NCBI GenBank assembly: GCA_963971225.1
Contig: OZ020267.1
Coordinates: 88,277,648 to 88,341,647 of the forward strand
Reading direction: 5' to 3'
Length of the DNA stretch: 64,000 nt
Source: Melieria omissa
Taxonomy: Eukaryota > Arthropoda > Insecta > Diptera > Ulidiidae
Below, in pieces: positions 1 through 9,911 of this stretch. The notes under the pieces were generated by a model, which was given only the letters and a program-made list of their open reading frames with translations, was not told the DNA's origin and did no database searches. Within the stretch, counting starts at the first letter, position 1. Every line of letters starts with the position of its first letter. A program made the position numbers and the translations under genes.

Positions 1-290
1 CACTTGTCAAAACCAGACTGACTCGTTGCCCGCATCCGGCCGCCTTTTATACTCTGTCCGGCCATCGCGCAGATCGTTCCCGCACATTCCGGAGTGGACT
101 AAATGCTTCCCTGCTGATCGCGACCATTGTTGCCAGATTGGACTAAAAGTTATTATCGCGGCCGTCGTTGCCAGATTGGGTTATGGCACGGCACGTAGCG
201 GCAGGGTTGCTTTGCACCGCGACAGACTGTCTCATCGTTACAATATAAATGAATCGTGGTCCGTTCGGCTGCTTAAAACTTGAAAACGAC
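1..290. other. Unassigned GC-richer stretch, possible LTR fragment
   Basis: No protein is recognisable here. The stretch is less AT-rich than its surroundings, has a TATA-like CTTTTATACTC near position 45, two copies of TTGCCAGATTGG about 40 nt apart (near 129 and 169), and a CATCGTTACA string near 235 that resembles an LTR end. A partial LTR entering from the left is only a guess. Confidence 0.3.
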
Positions 291-299
291 TGGACCAAC

Positions 300-815
300 T
301 TGAATACTTCCTTCGGCGGGTTTGTTTGAAATTGTTACGCGAAGGTTTAGGAAAAAACAAAAGTCGGGAAAACGGGGCGTGGCACCACAAGAATACATTT
401 TTAGACAATAACTTTGGAACCATAAATCTCACATCAATTAAATTTGGTACAAACTTGCTCTTTGATCATATCCTTCAATAGAGGGAATGGGATGGGTATT
501 GAACAAAGGGGTGTGGCACCGCCCATACAATTCAAATCTTTTAAATTGAATAGCTTCGGAATTGTAAGTCGCACAGCATTGAAATTTGGTGTACCGTCGT
601 TTTATAGATGTGTTATTCTACTGATAAGATTTGATCGGCGTTGGTCAAGGGGCGTGACACATTTTTTATGATCCAACAGTTATGCAGTACACACATCTTG
701 GTACAACTTGGTACGAACTTTCCACTTAGTAGCACAATTCGACTAGAAGAAAGTTGTGAACATGGGACAAGAGGGCGTGGTACCATCTCCATTTTTATAT
801 ACATAGATTGTTTGC
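300..815. repeat. Degenerate tandem repeat, ~135-bp unit
   Basis: The marker GGGCGTGGCACC recurs with substitutions at about 375, 509, 649 and 773 (spacings 134, 140 and 124). A second marker, AAATTTGGTAC, recurs at about 441 and 578, with a related TTGGTACAACTTGGTAC near 699. Two markers in the same phase show about four diverged units. No coding capacity is evident. Confidence 0.55.
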
Positions 816-1053
816 CCTAACTGACTGACTGATAGATTGATTGATTGATTCATCATCGCCCAGCCCAAACCGCTGAAGCTACAAACATGAAATTTTAACT
901 GTAGATACATCTTGAATAATGAACCTCTGCTAAGACGGGATTTTTGAAATTCGGGGCGTAAAGGGGCAAAATATGTGTTAAGGTGTTGTATGAAGAAAAG
1001 TGATTTAAGAGACATATTGATTTCGAACTTCCTGAAAATACTCTAAACCAAAA
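816..1053. repeat. Dispersed repeat segment with GCCCAAACCGCTG motif
   Basis: A short CTGA/TTGA microsatellite (about 820-850) is followed by a segment around AGCCCAAACCGCTGAAGCTA. Near-identical sequence occurs near 47066 inside a Transib-like element, so this is an interspersed repeat. No coding function is seen. Confidence 0.5.
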
Positions 1054-1626
1054 ATAACACTGTGCGACAATTTTTGGGTCATGGAATCTAACCAGGAACC
1101 GACCAAGACTAATCGATAGTACTCTTATAGAGTAACAAAACCCTAGCTGGGTTTTGCAAAGTTAGTTGCCTTTTACAAGTTACAGCCGTGTAAAGTTTGT
1201 GTGTATTCGGGGTTTTTCAACCAGTTTTTTCTTTATAAGTCTTAAGATATTCAAAATTTTGTATTGCTGTCTTCAGCAAACTTACTGCTAATTCTTAGAT
1301 GAACAAATTCTCTGAACACTTTGTAACAAAATGATTACACCTTATCGAAATTTTGGGGGGTCAATGTTAAAAAATTGACTTTTTTTGATTGTAATATAAC
1401 AAAAACCTGTTTTTTATTCTATTAATATTAATGCAAAAACGCATTTGTATTGCCAAAAATAAAAAAATATGCTAAGCCTTTAATGTCACAAAGACATGTG
1501 TTTTTGCAAAATAAAGTGAAAAAATGTTCAAATCTAAATTTGAAATTTTATTGTTCACATATTTCAGTCTGTTTGAAAAGTTTTGTGCATCCAGTTTAAG
1601 CGTCGTTTTCTCCTAAAAATCCTCCG

Positions 1627-2460
1627 TTACGTTTGCTGACTACACCAACAAATTTCCGCCAGTGGCTTCAGGAGATTTCTTTCCTTTGTATTTGAGCAAA
1701 TTAGTTCAAACGGAAGTGCGGTCTGATGATATCGCTCGCCTTGTTCGTCTGATTCTGTTGGTAATTGTTGGCTGAAGTAAAGCAGATGATGATGCAAGTA
1801 ATGGATCTTTAGCAACATGTGAACGCCTATATTTGCAAATGCATCCATAATTTTTTTTTTTTTACTCGAACAATCGCGCAGGGGATGACCACTATTAATG
1901 CAAAGCATTGGGTTGGTTCAGAAAAGATATTAAGGTTAGGAAATAGGATTTTGAGAGAAGTGGTTTTGGTGTAAATAATGCGGAGATCAGACGGAGTGAA
2001 ATATTGTTTGCACCGCTTTAGGAAGCCGAGGCACTTGGCTGCTTCTTTCGACACGCCAAAAATATGATCGTTCCAACGAAGATCGTTCTTAATGGACATG
2101 CCCAGAACATCAAGAGCTGCCGATTCCGCAATACTCACACCACCCATAACCAGGGATGTATTAGGATCTGGGGAGACTCGTTTGTTGGATAACAGACATC
2201 ATTGGGTCTTGCGAGGATTAAAATCGACCCAGTTCGCTTGACCCCACTTGGAGATTGTTTGTAGGTCGCTATTAGTTGTGTGATTCATACGGCGCCGTTC
2301 TCTCTCAATCTCTTCATACGCTGTACTGAACTCTTATAGTTTTCAGAACGATAGTTCCCCCAAAATCCAGTAATAACTTCTTTAATCGATTGCCATGTTT
2401 TCAATTCATCACCAACTAACACCAGATCAAATGTATCTGTTTTGATTCATTTCCGTTTAT
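1627..2460 (-). pseudogene. Uncharacterised transposon protein, two fragments split by a LINE
   Basis: On the minus strand, about 2453-2299 encodes an open stretch with no ATG, containing TWQSIKEVITGFWGNYRSEN. About 1845-1627 encodes MLLKIHYLHHHLLYF, EQGERYHQ and AEICWC. In this arthropod-wide uncharacterised family, a WxxF...FxGN block is followed downstream by SLKxHFLHSH, GERFHQD and ADYCW, so the two pieces are in the expected order. A poly-A-tailed LINE fragment separates them. Location between inverted arms suggests this is the element's own protein, possibly a transposase. I cannot identify catalytic residues. Only part of the protein remains. Confidence 0.6.
1851..2290 (-). mobile_element. 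5'-truncated LINE 3' end with poly-A
   Basis: The minus strand encodes the end of a reverse transcriptase: SKWGQANWVDFNPRKTQ, then LDVLGMSIKNDLRWNDHI and LGFLKRCKQYFTPSDLR, followed by 3' UTR. The + strand has a run of T at 1851-1863, i.e. a poly-A tail at the 3' end. It sits inside the transposon protein of the foldback element. The thumb-region motifs fit Jockey-like clades. An in-frame stop follows the KTQ motif. Confidence 0.7.
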
Positions 2461-3010
2461 CTGGACCATTAATAAGTACAGGTATAAAAGACACCACAAA
2501 ACTTTTCAAACAGACTGAAATATGTGTACAATAAAATTTCAAATTTAGGTTTTAACATTTTTTCACTTTATTGTGTAAAAAACAGGTTGTGACATTAATG
2601 GGTTTAGCATTTTTTTTTTATTTTTGGCAATACAAATGCGTTTTTGCATTAATATTAATAGAATAAAAAACATTTTTTTTTATTACAATAAAAAAAAAGT
2701 TCATTTTTTTGACATTGACCCCCCCAAATTTCGATAAGGTGTAATAATTTTGTTACACAGTGTTCAGAGAATTTGTTCATCTAAGAATTAGCAGCAAGTT
2801 TGCTGAAGACAGCAATACCAAATTTTGAATATCTTAAGACTTATAAAGAAAAAACTGGTTAAAAAACCCCGAATACACACAAACTTTACACGGCTGTAAC
2901 TTGTAAAAGGCAACTTTGCAAAACCCAGCTAGGGTTTTGTTACTCTATAAGAGTACTATCGATTAGTCTTGGTCGGTTCCGGGTTAGAAAAAGCTGTCGC
3001 ACAGTGTTAT

Positions 3011-3690
3011 CTAGGTCCGATTGCAGTGCAACAGAATCAGAAGGCGACCTTCTGATAATATATATCTTCAGATCATCAGCGTACAGAAGAAACTTAGCTG
3101 AGAGAAAGCAAGAGCCGATGTCATTAATGAACAGGACGAAGAGCAGTGGTCCCAAGATACTGCCTTGGGGGACTCCAGAGGAGGCCACAAAAGGCATGGA
3201 GGAGTGTTGTCAATTACAACGGTACAACACCTATTCGATAAGTAGGACCCGACCCACTTAAGAAAAGACGAGTGGATACCAAGGCGTTCAAGCTTAGAAA
3301 CAAGGATTCTGTGCGAAACTCTATCAAAGGCCTTGGCAAAATCCGTATAGATGGCATCCACTTCATGGCCGTCCTTAAAAGCCGCAAGACAATCCTCAGT
3401 AAATACTGCTAAATTAGAAACTGTAGATCTGCCTCTTACGAACCCATGCTGATTAGGGAAAATCAGATTGCGTACTGCAGGGACAAGTTTTTCCTTGACA
3501 ATTCCCTCAAAGAGTTTTGAGACTGTAGTGAGCTTGGAGATAGGTCTGTAATTCGAGACGTAATTTTTATTACCACTTTTCAAAATTGGAGTAATGGTAG
3601 CTTTCTGCCAAGCTTCAATGAAAACTCCCGAAGCTAGCGACTTGTTAAAAATATGCAGTAATGGCTCAATGAGAGAGGAGCATTGTTTAA
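3011..3690 (-). pseudogene. LINE reverse transcriptase domain
   Basis: RT motifs appear in order: ATITPILKSGNKNYVSNYRPI, then NQHGFVRGRSTVSNL, YTDFAKAFDRVSH (first catalytic Asp), SSGVPQGSILGPLLFVLFIND and LLYADDLKIY (catalytic DD). A frameshift near 3200 separates the first three motifs from the last two. The protein ends within the foldback junction near 3010, so thumb and C-terminus are lost. Across the piggyBac insertion the reading frame would otherwise be continuous with the linker at 5140, which supports a single LINE split by a clean TTAA insertion. Confidence 0.8.
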
Positions 3691-5139
3691 CCCTTTTACG
3701 CCCTCTGTCCCCATATGAGGACACTTATGTTTTGTACTTTATGTACACCTACCTTATCGAAAAAGTTAAAAATGTCAAATTTTTTTCAAACCTTAGTATG
3801 TTGTGCTTCTTTTGTTTCATAATATTTTATTCTTCTCCTTTTAAACACTTGAATTCAACACCTTGAATGAGTAACATCGTGGTGTAAATTAAAAAAAAAA
3901 GTAAATAGTTTTTAATTTGTGAATTGTGAATTTAATTTGTAAATTTTCTGCCTTCTTATAAACACACGATTATTCTCAAAGGCAAGTATACCATCTTTAT
4001 ATAAAAAAGACATTTGTATAGATTTTAAAGGAAGTTTTCTGAAGGTGTCCCCAAATGGGGACAATGGGCTCAAATGAATAAACATTTTGAATTTTTTTTA
4101 GGATACAAATGAGAATAAGCAAAAATACATTTTATAGCAAAAACAATTACGCGGACTTGGAAGATGCAAATTTCATCTTGGAGCAAGAAAGTGACAACAA
4201 ATATGAATTAATAACATTGCCTCTTGATATAAGTGCGCTAACAGATGGAGAAGAGGTGGGGTGTTTTACATGAAGAGCTATCTATGATCAGTCAATTTAT
4301 AAAAGGCAAACCCGTGAGATTTGGTCACAAAACTTGGATGATTGCCAGCTCGGATGGGTACTGTTACGCTTTTGATGTTGCTGCGGTAAAGATGCGTCAA
4401 AACCTTTCAAAAAGGATCCGTTGGGATCTAGAGTGGTAAAACCACTCCTCGCACGATTAGCTGCAAATCCAAAAAAGCACATCATATACTTCGATAATTT
4501 TTTTACTAGCCATACGTTATTCAGAGAATTAGCAGATTCAGGTTACCGCGCCACTGGTACTGTTCGAGAAAGACGGACGAAAAATTGTCTCCTTGTTCCG
4601 ATAAAGGACATGAACAAACGTATGCGAGCTGAGTATGACTGCCGGTTCGATGTCAACAATGAAACACTTCTGGTACGTTGGGTCGATAATAGTGTGTGCA
4701 CGATAGCAACAAATTATGACACCATAGAACCTTTAGCTGAAATCAAGAGATGGTGTTCAACTACAAAACAAAAAGTATATGTCAATATGCCGCCCTTATT
4801 TGAATCATACAACAAAGGAATGGGCGGAGTTGACCAAATTGATCAATCCATATCGAAGTATCGGCCAGCAACAGCTTCGGTGTGTGATTTGTCATTCTAA
4901 AGCGCGTTGACAGTGCAAAAAGTGTGCTAAAACACTTTGTCTTGAGAGAATTTGCTTTGAAAAATTTCATACCCAATGAGCCCATTGTCCCCATATGAGG
5001 ACATACCCTTTACAAGGACACTACTTATTTTCAAAAATTTGTTTTCCTTCTATATGTTAACATGCAAAATTATTAAGCAAATAAACATGAATTTATGAAA
5101 ATTTTACTTCAGGGTTTGGTATGGGCGTAAAAGGGTTAA
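3687..5139 (+). mobile_element. piggyBac element with TTAA duplication
   Basis: TTAA at 3687-3690 and 5136-5139 flanks perfect terminal inverted repeats CCCTTTTACGCCC and GGGCGTAAAAGGG. The element itself is 3691-5135 (1445 bp). Subterminal near-palindromes GTCCCCATATGAGGAC lie near both ends (about 3708 and 4987), and a variant GTCCCCAAATGGGGAC lies at about 4048. It carries a shortened transposase gene, so it is non-autonomous. It interrupts the reverse transcriptase of the host LINE. Confidence 0.92.
4109..4900 (+). pseudogene. piggyBac transposase, internally deleted
   Basis: The ATG at 4109 opens an N-terminal acidic segment (LEDANFILEQESDNK, then LPLDISALTDGEE), typical of piggyBac. 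After an abrupt junction near 4260 the sequence resumes, in shifting frames, at QFIKGKPVRFGHKTW and DGYCYAFD, then HIIYFDNFFTSHTLF and GMGGVDQIDQ. In the family the core uses three or four Asp residues; IYFDNF and GGVDQID probably carry two of them. The region with the first Asp is deleted, and the C-terminal cysteine-rich domain is missing. The product cannot be active as it stands. Confidence 0.85.
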
Positions 5140-5656
5140 AGAGAATAGCCGAAAAACCATCCGAGTCAGTTTGGGAGGAAGATTTCAAACTCAAGATGCC
5201 ATTGTCAATATCGTCGTAAGACAATGTTAAAGACCCCAGAGAAAGGGAGGAATTAAAAGATAGTGGACTGTCCAGAATAACATCAGCGTCAGAAACGAAA
5301 TTAGAGCTGAAGAACTCAGCAAAGAGATTTGCAGCTTCTTCAGCAGAGCCGGCGATTTTATTGTTTAGGAAAAGGGAATTAGGAATACTGGATGTCGATT
5401 TCTTAGATTTGATGAAACTCCAAAAGGCTTTTGGATTATTTTTAATGTTGGATTCATACTTATTAATATAGGTTTTATAAAGTGACTTATCAAGACAATT
5501 AAACTTTTCCAAGTAGTATTGATAGGTAGTAAAGTAATGGGAACTTTTGGTTGACTTGTATTTCTTATGAAACTTATTTTTTAAATTTTTAAGATGTTTC
5601 AAATCTTTAGTGTACCACGGCCGTTTATAGACTTGTTTACGATGAGTGGGAATAGT
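5093..5656 (-). pseudogene. LINE ORF2 linker between endonuclease and RT
   Basis: This is an open segment in the same frame as the endonuclease, separated from it by a single in-frame TAG at 5657-5659. It is lysine- and asparagine-rich with KYESNIKNNPKAFWSFIKSK and NLFAEFFSSNF, which match the linker before domain 0 of Jockey/CR1 reverse transcriptases. It ends with DGFSAILF, the start of the RT fold, exactly at the piggyBac TTAA (5136-5139). Bases 5093-5135 belong to the piggyBac. Confidence 0.75.
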
Positions 5657-6721
5657 CTAAAGACAAATTTCAAACACCTTCGTTTTGAAAATATCAAAGC
5701 AGGTAGCCGCATTTGAGTTAGAAAACAAGTCAACCCAGTTCAGGCTAAGCAAGCAATCGTTAAAAGCGCGGAAATCACAGCGGTTGTAATTAAAGCTAAC
5801 ATTAAGACTTGTAGGCTTAATATTCAAAAATTCATAAAACTCTATGTCAATAGTTAGCGGAGCATGATGCATACAAGCTGGAGAAATAGGATTAAAACAT
5901 TCTGCAAGCTTACAATGAATATTGCTTGATACAAAAACTAAGTCTAGGATACGATTTAATTTATTTGTTATGCCGTTGATTTGAGATAAGTCGATATTCA
6001 GGAAATTATCAATAAGATACAGCTCAGTGGCACTGCTGACATTTGCTTGCGTTAGAGTGCAGGAGTTACTCAAATGCGACCAAGAAATATTGTTTAAATT
6101 GAAGTCGCCAAGGACGCAAAGCTGATCACTACCAAACTTATTGTACAGTGAACAAATATTGTCAACATGGGATTGATAAAGAGAATCGTTGCTGTTCGGT
6201 GGAATATAAGACGCGCATACCAGAAGCGCGGACGACGAACCCTGCACACGCACACATAGCTGGTCCAGGAGAGAGTCATCATTTAGGAGTGGGATGAGCG
6301 ATGATCGAAGCTTACGACTGGCAGCAATTAGGACTCCTCCACCTCTGGTACATAGGGTCTTAATAGCATCACGATCCTTGCGATAGACGTCGTATAGATT
6401 TGAATCAAAGTATTCAGAATCAAAGAAATTCGAATTCAGCCAGGTCTCAACAATGACGAATATATCATATTCCGACTGGGAACTGAGCCGACGTATAGTC
6501 TCCGCCTTAGTTCTCATTCCTGATACATTGTGAAAGTAGATACGAATAGATTGAGCATTGGAACTTTCAGCAACAGCTAGGCTGGATTTGGGTGAGCTAT
6601 ATGTTTTTGAAAAAACCGGAAAGGACGAACCGTGACACGGGCCATAACTCAGCCGCCAATAGCTTTGCAAACGATTGGACTGACACCCCAAGTTTGAAAT
6701 TAACGCGTTTAAGAGATTCAA
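5657..6721 (-). pseudogene. LINE apurinic-like endonuclease domain
   Basis: The 354-codon open frame holds the endonuclease signature in order: IRIYFHNVSGMRTK (Asn), IVETWLNSNF (catalytic Glu), RGGGVLIAASR, LLVCASYIPP, CVLGDFNLNNISW (GDFN) and ILDLVFV. The final Asp-His pair looks altered (MHHAPLTIDI, where the family expects an Asp before the His). The first residues overlap the end of ORF1. The stop at 5657-5659 is premature, because the frame continues as the RT linker. The enzyme nicks target DNA to prime reverse transcription. Confidence 0.85.
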
Positions 6722-7658
6722 TTGGGGTATCGTTTTTCACTAGTCTGTAGCAAGTTAATAAGTTCTTGTCAATGGCAGCATGTTTTGCAACAAATTCAAC
6801 GATGTTATAAGGCGTGACAGATGGTTGGAACGATGACAAATGCAACCATCGAAAGCGAACAGCCACATCAAGCTCTATACTAGCATTAGATCCAACAACA
6901 CGTAATTGCTTTCTATTGTTCCTGTTCTTCGCAACTGTAATCCAGTCGGAGCTCCGAGGAGACAGTGAGTCCCGCGTGGGAGCGTTATGCTCAAGAGTAG
7001 TAGGCTCACCCGAATGTTGCGTGCATTGGCCTTGAGACATAGACGAGGTCAAGTGATGAGAGAGCGACGCCATATCTGGCGCCGCCGGTCGAGCAGATAT
7101 CAAAGCAGCGCACGGGCGCAGTGCAACACTCGGAGAGGCAGCAGAAGCACCGGGATTAGCAACATTCCGAACAGTAGGACTGGGAGCGCGCAGCATGTCA
7201 GAATTCGGAGCAAGCAGCAGCGTCCACAGCAGTGGGATTGCATGGAGTAGATAGCGAGTGAGAGCCAGCATCAGCCAGGCTGGCAGCAGCAACATCAGAT
7301 TGGGCGAGAGAAATACCGTTAGCAACTTCAGCTGAGTTCGCAGCAACATCAGTGGGAACGTTGTTGGTACACTGATTAGGCAGCAAAGCAGAAATGAGAA
7401 ATTTGAGCTCCATAACTTCGGCAATCAAAGCAGCAACAACGGCATGCCAATTTGAATTTATGCAAGTATCACAATCAGGGGCGTAGCCAAGGGGGGGTTT
7501 AGGGTGTCAGAACCCCCCCCATAGCCTATAATTTGTCAACATTTGCAATCAATATGCATCGTATGTACGTTCCCACATGAGCAAAAAGGTCTTTTCATCT
7601 TTAAATATTTAAAAGAATATTAACAAAACCCTTTTTTTACAGAAACTTATTTGTTTTT

Positions 7659-8632
7659 TTAATAGTCACGTTTAGGCTTAATGCAGCGATTTGCATGTTC
7701 TAAAAACATGTCTAAAGAATAGTTTAGTTCGTCGACCGGAATGTCCTTCAGGATGTCGGTACAAGCCTTTTGGATGGTTTCTACGTTCTCAAAACGCGTT
7801 TTTTCATCGGCAAATGCATTCTTTGAAAAGATGAAATTCGCAGGGTGCCACATCACGTGAAAACAAAAAAACAGTCAAAACAAGTGTCAATAGATGGGAT
7901 GGCATCCTTCGATAGCCAAATGTTCAGTTAAAATGCAATAAATTGATGCTATTGAGATGCTTAACCTTTGCCTTACTAAAGATGATCCCAGGCACTTCCG
8001 CTGCTATTTTGAGTAAAACTCACAATAAATATATAATAATTAAAAATTGTTTTCATACTTCAGCATTTAGTATCTTCCTCTGGCGATAGTTCTTATTTCG
8101 AAAAAAAGCCTAACTTTAATGATTTATTTTGAGACTATGGAAAACATTAGAAGATTTCTTTCCAGAGGGTTTATTGAACACATAATGAGGTACGCAAACA
8201 AATTTTATCGTGAGTTTTAATCAAAATGGTAGTGAAAGCGCCTGGGATCACCCAGATACATTTGTATAAAAAATGACAAAATTCAAGTTTAAACATGAAC
8301 AAAATTTCAAAAAATATTTTTTCATGTTATTGAAAATTACCTTAAAATTTGTGCAGATATTAAACATGAATATTATAAAGATCACCCGGGTGGGTATAAG
8401 TGAAGCGAAGGTTAAATCCAATTTCAAGAATTTCAATGAAGATGTTGGTTAATCTTCTATGAATTACCGCCAAGTTTTGATGGAATCTGCGGTGATCGCG
8501 GATTTCAGTTGGCCATCATTTATGACCAGACAATCGTTTTTAAATCGCGTATACCACTTCTGAACTCCACCACGGTATAAACAATCATCATTATAAACTT
8601 GGTCCATCAATTTAAATGCTTCTGTTAAAGTT
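7659..8632 (-). pseudogene. Old mariner transposase relic
   Basis: The minus strand near 8632-8440 encodes a mariner-like DNA-binding segment (DDCLYRGGVQKWYTRFKND). About 7860-7659 encodes a C-terminus with DVAPCEFHLF (equivalent to the third catalytic Asp box, here Glu) and FLEHANRCIKPKRDY, where mariners end in RCI...GDYF. The middle, including the first two Asp boxes, is gone, and a TTAA MITE (7965-8411) splits what is left. Frames shift repeatedly. Its subfamily is distinct from the + strand mariner next door. Confidence 0.55.
7961..8415. mobile_element. TTAA MITE (CCTTxGC ends)
   Basis: TTAA at 7961-7964 and 8412-8415 flanks imperfect inverted ends, CCTTTGCCTTACT on the left and CCTTCGCTTCACT on the right (read inward). 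A second inverted pair lies inside (about 7983-8025 with 8208-8250, around GATCCCAGGC and AAAACTCAC). No coding capacity. TTAA duplication suggests mobilisation by a piggyBac-like transposase. It sits in the old mariner gene. Confidence 0.65.
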
Positions 8633-8703
8633 TAAACATGCTTAAAACAATAGTTAATATTGGATCTTTGTTCGATGCACATTTTTGTACGATGACACAA
8701 ACA

Positions 8704-9911
8704 TAACACTTCGTTCAATAATGTGTGTGACTGACACATAGATGGCGGCACTAATACTATATCAATATTTTTTTCGAAATTGTGAACCTTTTTAGGCTTA
8801 TTGTCAAAATTATATGTCAATCCGACCATTAGTTTACAAGTTACAGTGCTTTAAGTGACACTACTTTTGAGTTTTCAAAAAAAAATGAATTCAAAGCAAT
8901 TCCGTGTGCTGATTTATCATTGTTTTTTAATGAAAAAAATACTGTTCAATGCCAGGAATGGCTTGAAAAACATTATTCGGACTCTGCTCCATCAAAAAGA
9001 ACCATTTGTTATTGGTATGCCGAATTCAAACGTGGTCGTACAGAAACCGATGACATTCCATCTACTGGACGGCCAAATGACGCTATTATTCCGGAAAACG
9101 TTGAAAAAACACTGAAAATCATTTTGACCGACCGTAAAGTGAAAGTGGGGGAGATTGCTGACATTCTAAAGATATCAGCAGGCAGTGTACACACCATAAT
9201 ACACGAACATTTGGTTATGAAAAAGGTGTTTTCGAAATGGGTGCCGCGTTTGCTCACACCGGAGCAAAAACAACAACGAATCGATGATTCAAAGAGCTGT
9301 TTGGACATGTTTACGCGCAACAAGTCGGAGTTTTTGCGTCGGTACATCACAATGGCATCAAATCGGCAGTCTGCTGAGTGGCATGCAACCGGTGAAAGCC
9401 GCCCAAAGCGTCCAAAGGCACAAACATCGGCTGGCAAGGTTATGGCGTCAGTATTTTGGGATGTGCACGGAATAATATTCATCGTTTGAAAGAAGAAATC
9501 GCGATTAAGCGGCCCCATATGAAGAAGAAAAAAGTATTGTTTCACCAAGACAATGAACCGTGTCACAAGTCGATGAAAACGATGGCAAAAATGCATGAAT
9601 TGGGCTTCGAATTGCTTCCTCATCCCCCGTATTCTCCAGATCTGGCCCCCAGCGACTACTGGCTCTTCGCAGACCTCAAAGAGATGCTCCGTGGTAAGAG
9701 ATTTGGCTCAAATGATGAAGTAATCGCCGAAACTAACGCCTATTTTGAAGGCAAAGAAAAATCGTTCTACAAAGGCGGTATCGAAAGATTGGAAAAGCGT
9801 TGGAATGATTGTATCTCCCTAAAAGGGGACTATGTTGATGAATAAAAACGAATTTTGGCAAAAAAATTTGTTTTAATTAGTTAGTCACACACATTATTGA
9901 ACGAAGTGTTA
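8704..9911 (+). mobile_element. mariner element with intact ends
   Basis: TA dinucleotides (8704-8705, 9910-9911) flank 27-bp inverted repeats that start ACACTTCGTTCAATAATG and are identical over their full length. The element is 8706-9909 (1204 bp), close to the usual ~1.3 kb of mariner. It lies inside the hAT element. Perfect ends together with a broken gene indicate a non-autonomous but possibly mobilisable copy. Confidence 0.92.
8885..9845 (+). pseudogene. mariner transposase with two deletions
   Basis: The ATG at 8885 is followed by the bipartite HTH region (WLEKHYSDSAPSKRTICYWY, STGRPND, ISAGSVHTIIHEHL) after an early frameshift near 8935. WVPRLLTPEQKQQR is the linker. A deletion after RRYITM removes the first catalytic Asp block. 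A second deletion after DVHGIIFI removes about 15 codons. FHQDNEPCH (second Asp) and PYSPDLAPSDYWLF (third Asp) remain, spaced as in DD34D. The end is GDYVDE. Loss of the first Asp makes the protein inactive. Confidence 0.88.

Larger units (their letters stand above)
1054..3010 (-). mobile_element. Foldback DNA transposon with ~520-bp inverted arms
   Basis: The left arm (1054-1587) and right arm (2493-3010) are inverted copies of each other over more than 500 bp. They diverge by scattered point changes and small indels, and the outer ends read ATAACACTGTGCGACA. The ~900-bp core is not unique filler: it holds pieces of a protein known as an uncharacterised, transposon-like family across arthropods, plus a LINE 3' end. 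The right flank is the reverse transcriptase gene of a LINE, but that LINE does not resume on the left, and no direct target duplication is visible, so the left junction may be rearranged. Superfamily is unresolved; the CACTGTG near the ends recalls Transib but no CGNCG duplication is found. Confidence 0.75.

Noticed and set aside
9009..9623. 204-codon minus-strand frame opposite the mariner
   Set aside because: It is the antisense shadow of the transposase, whose motifs are clear on the + strand.
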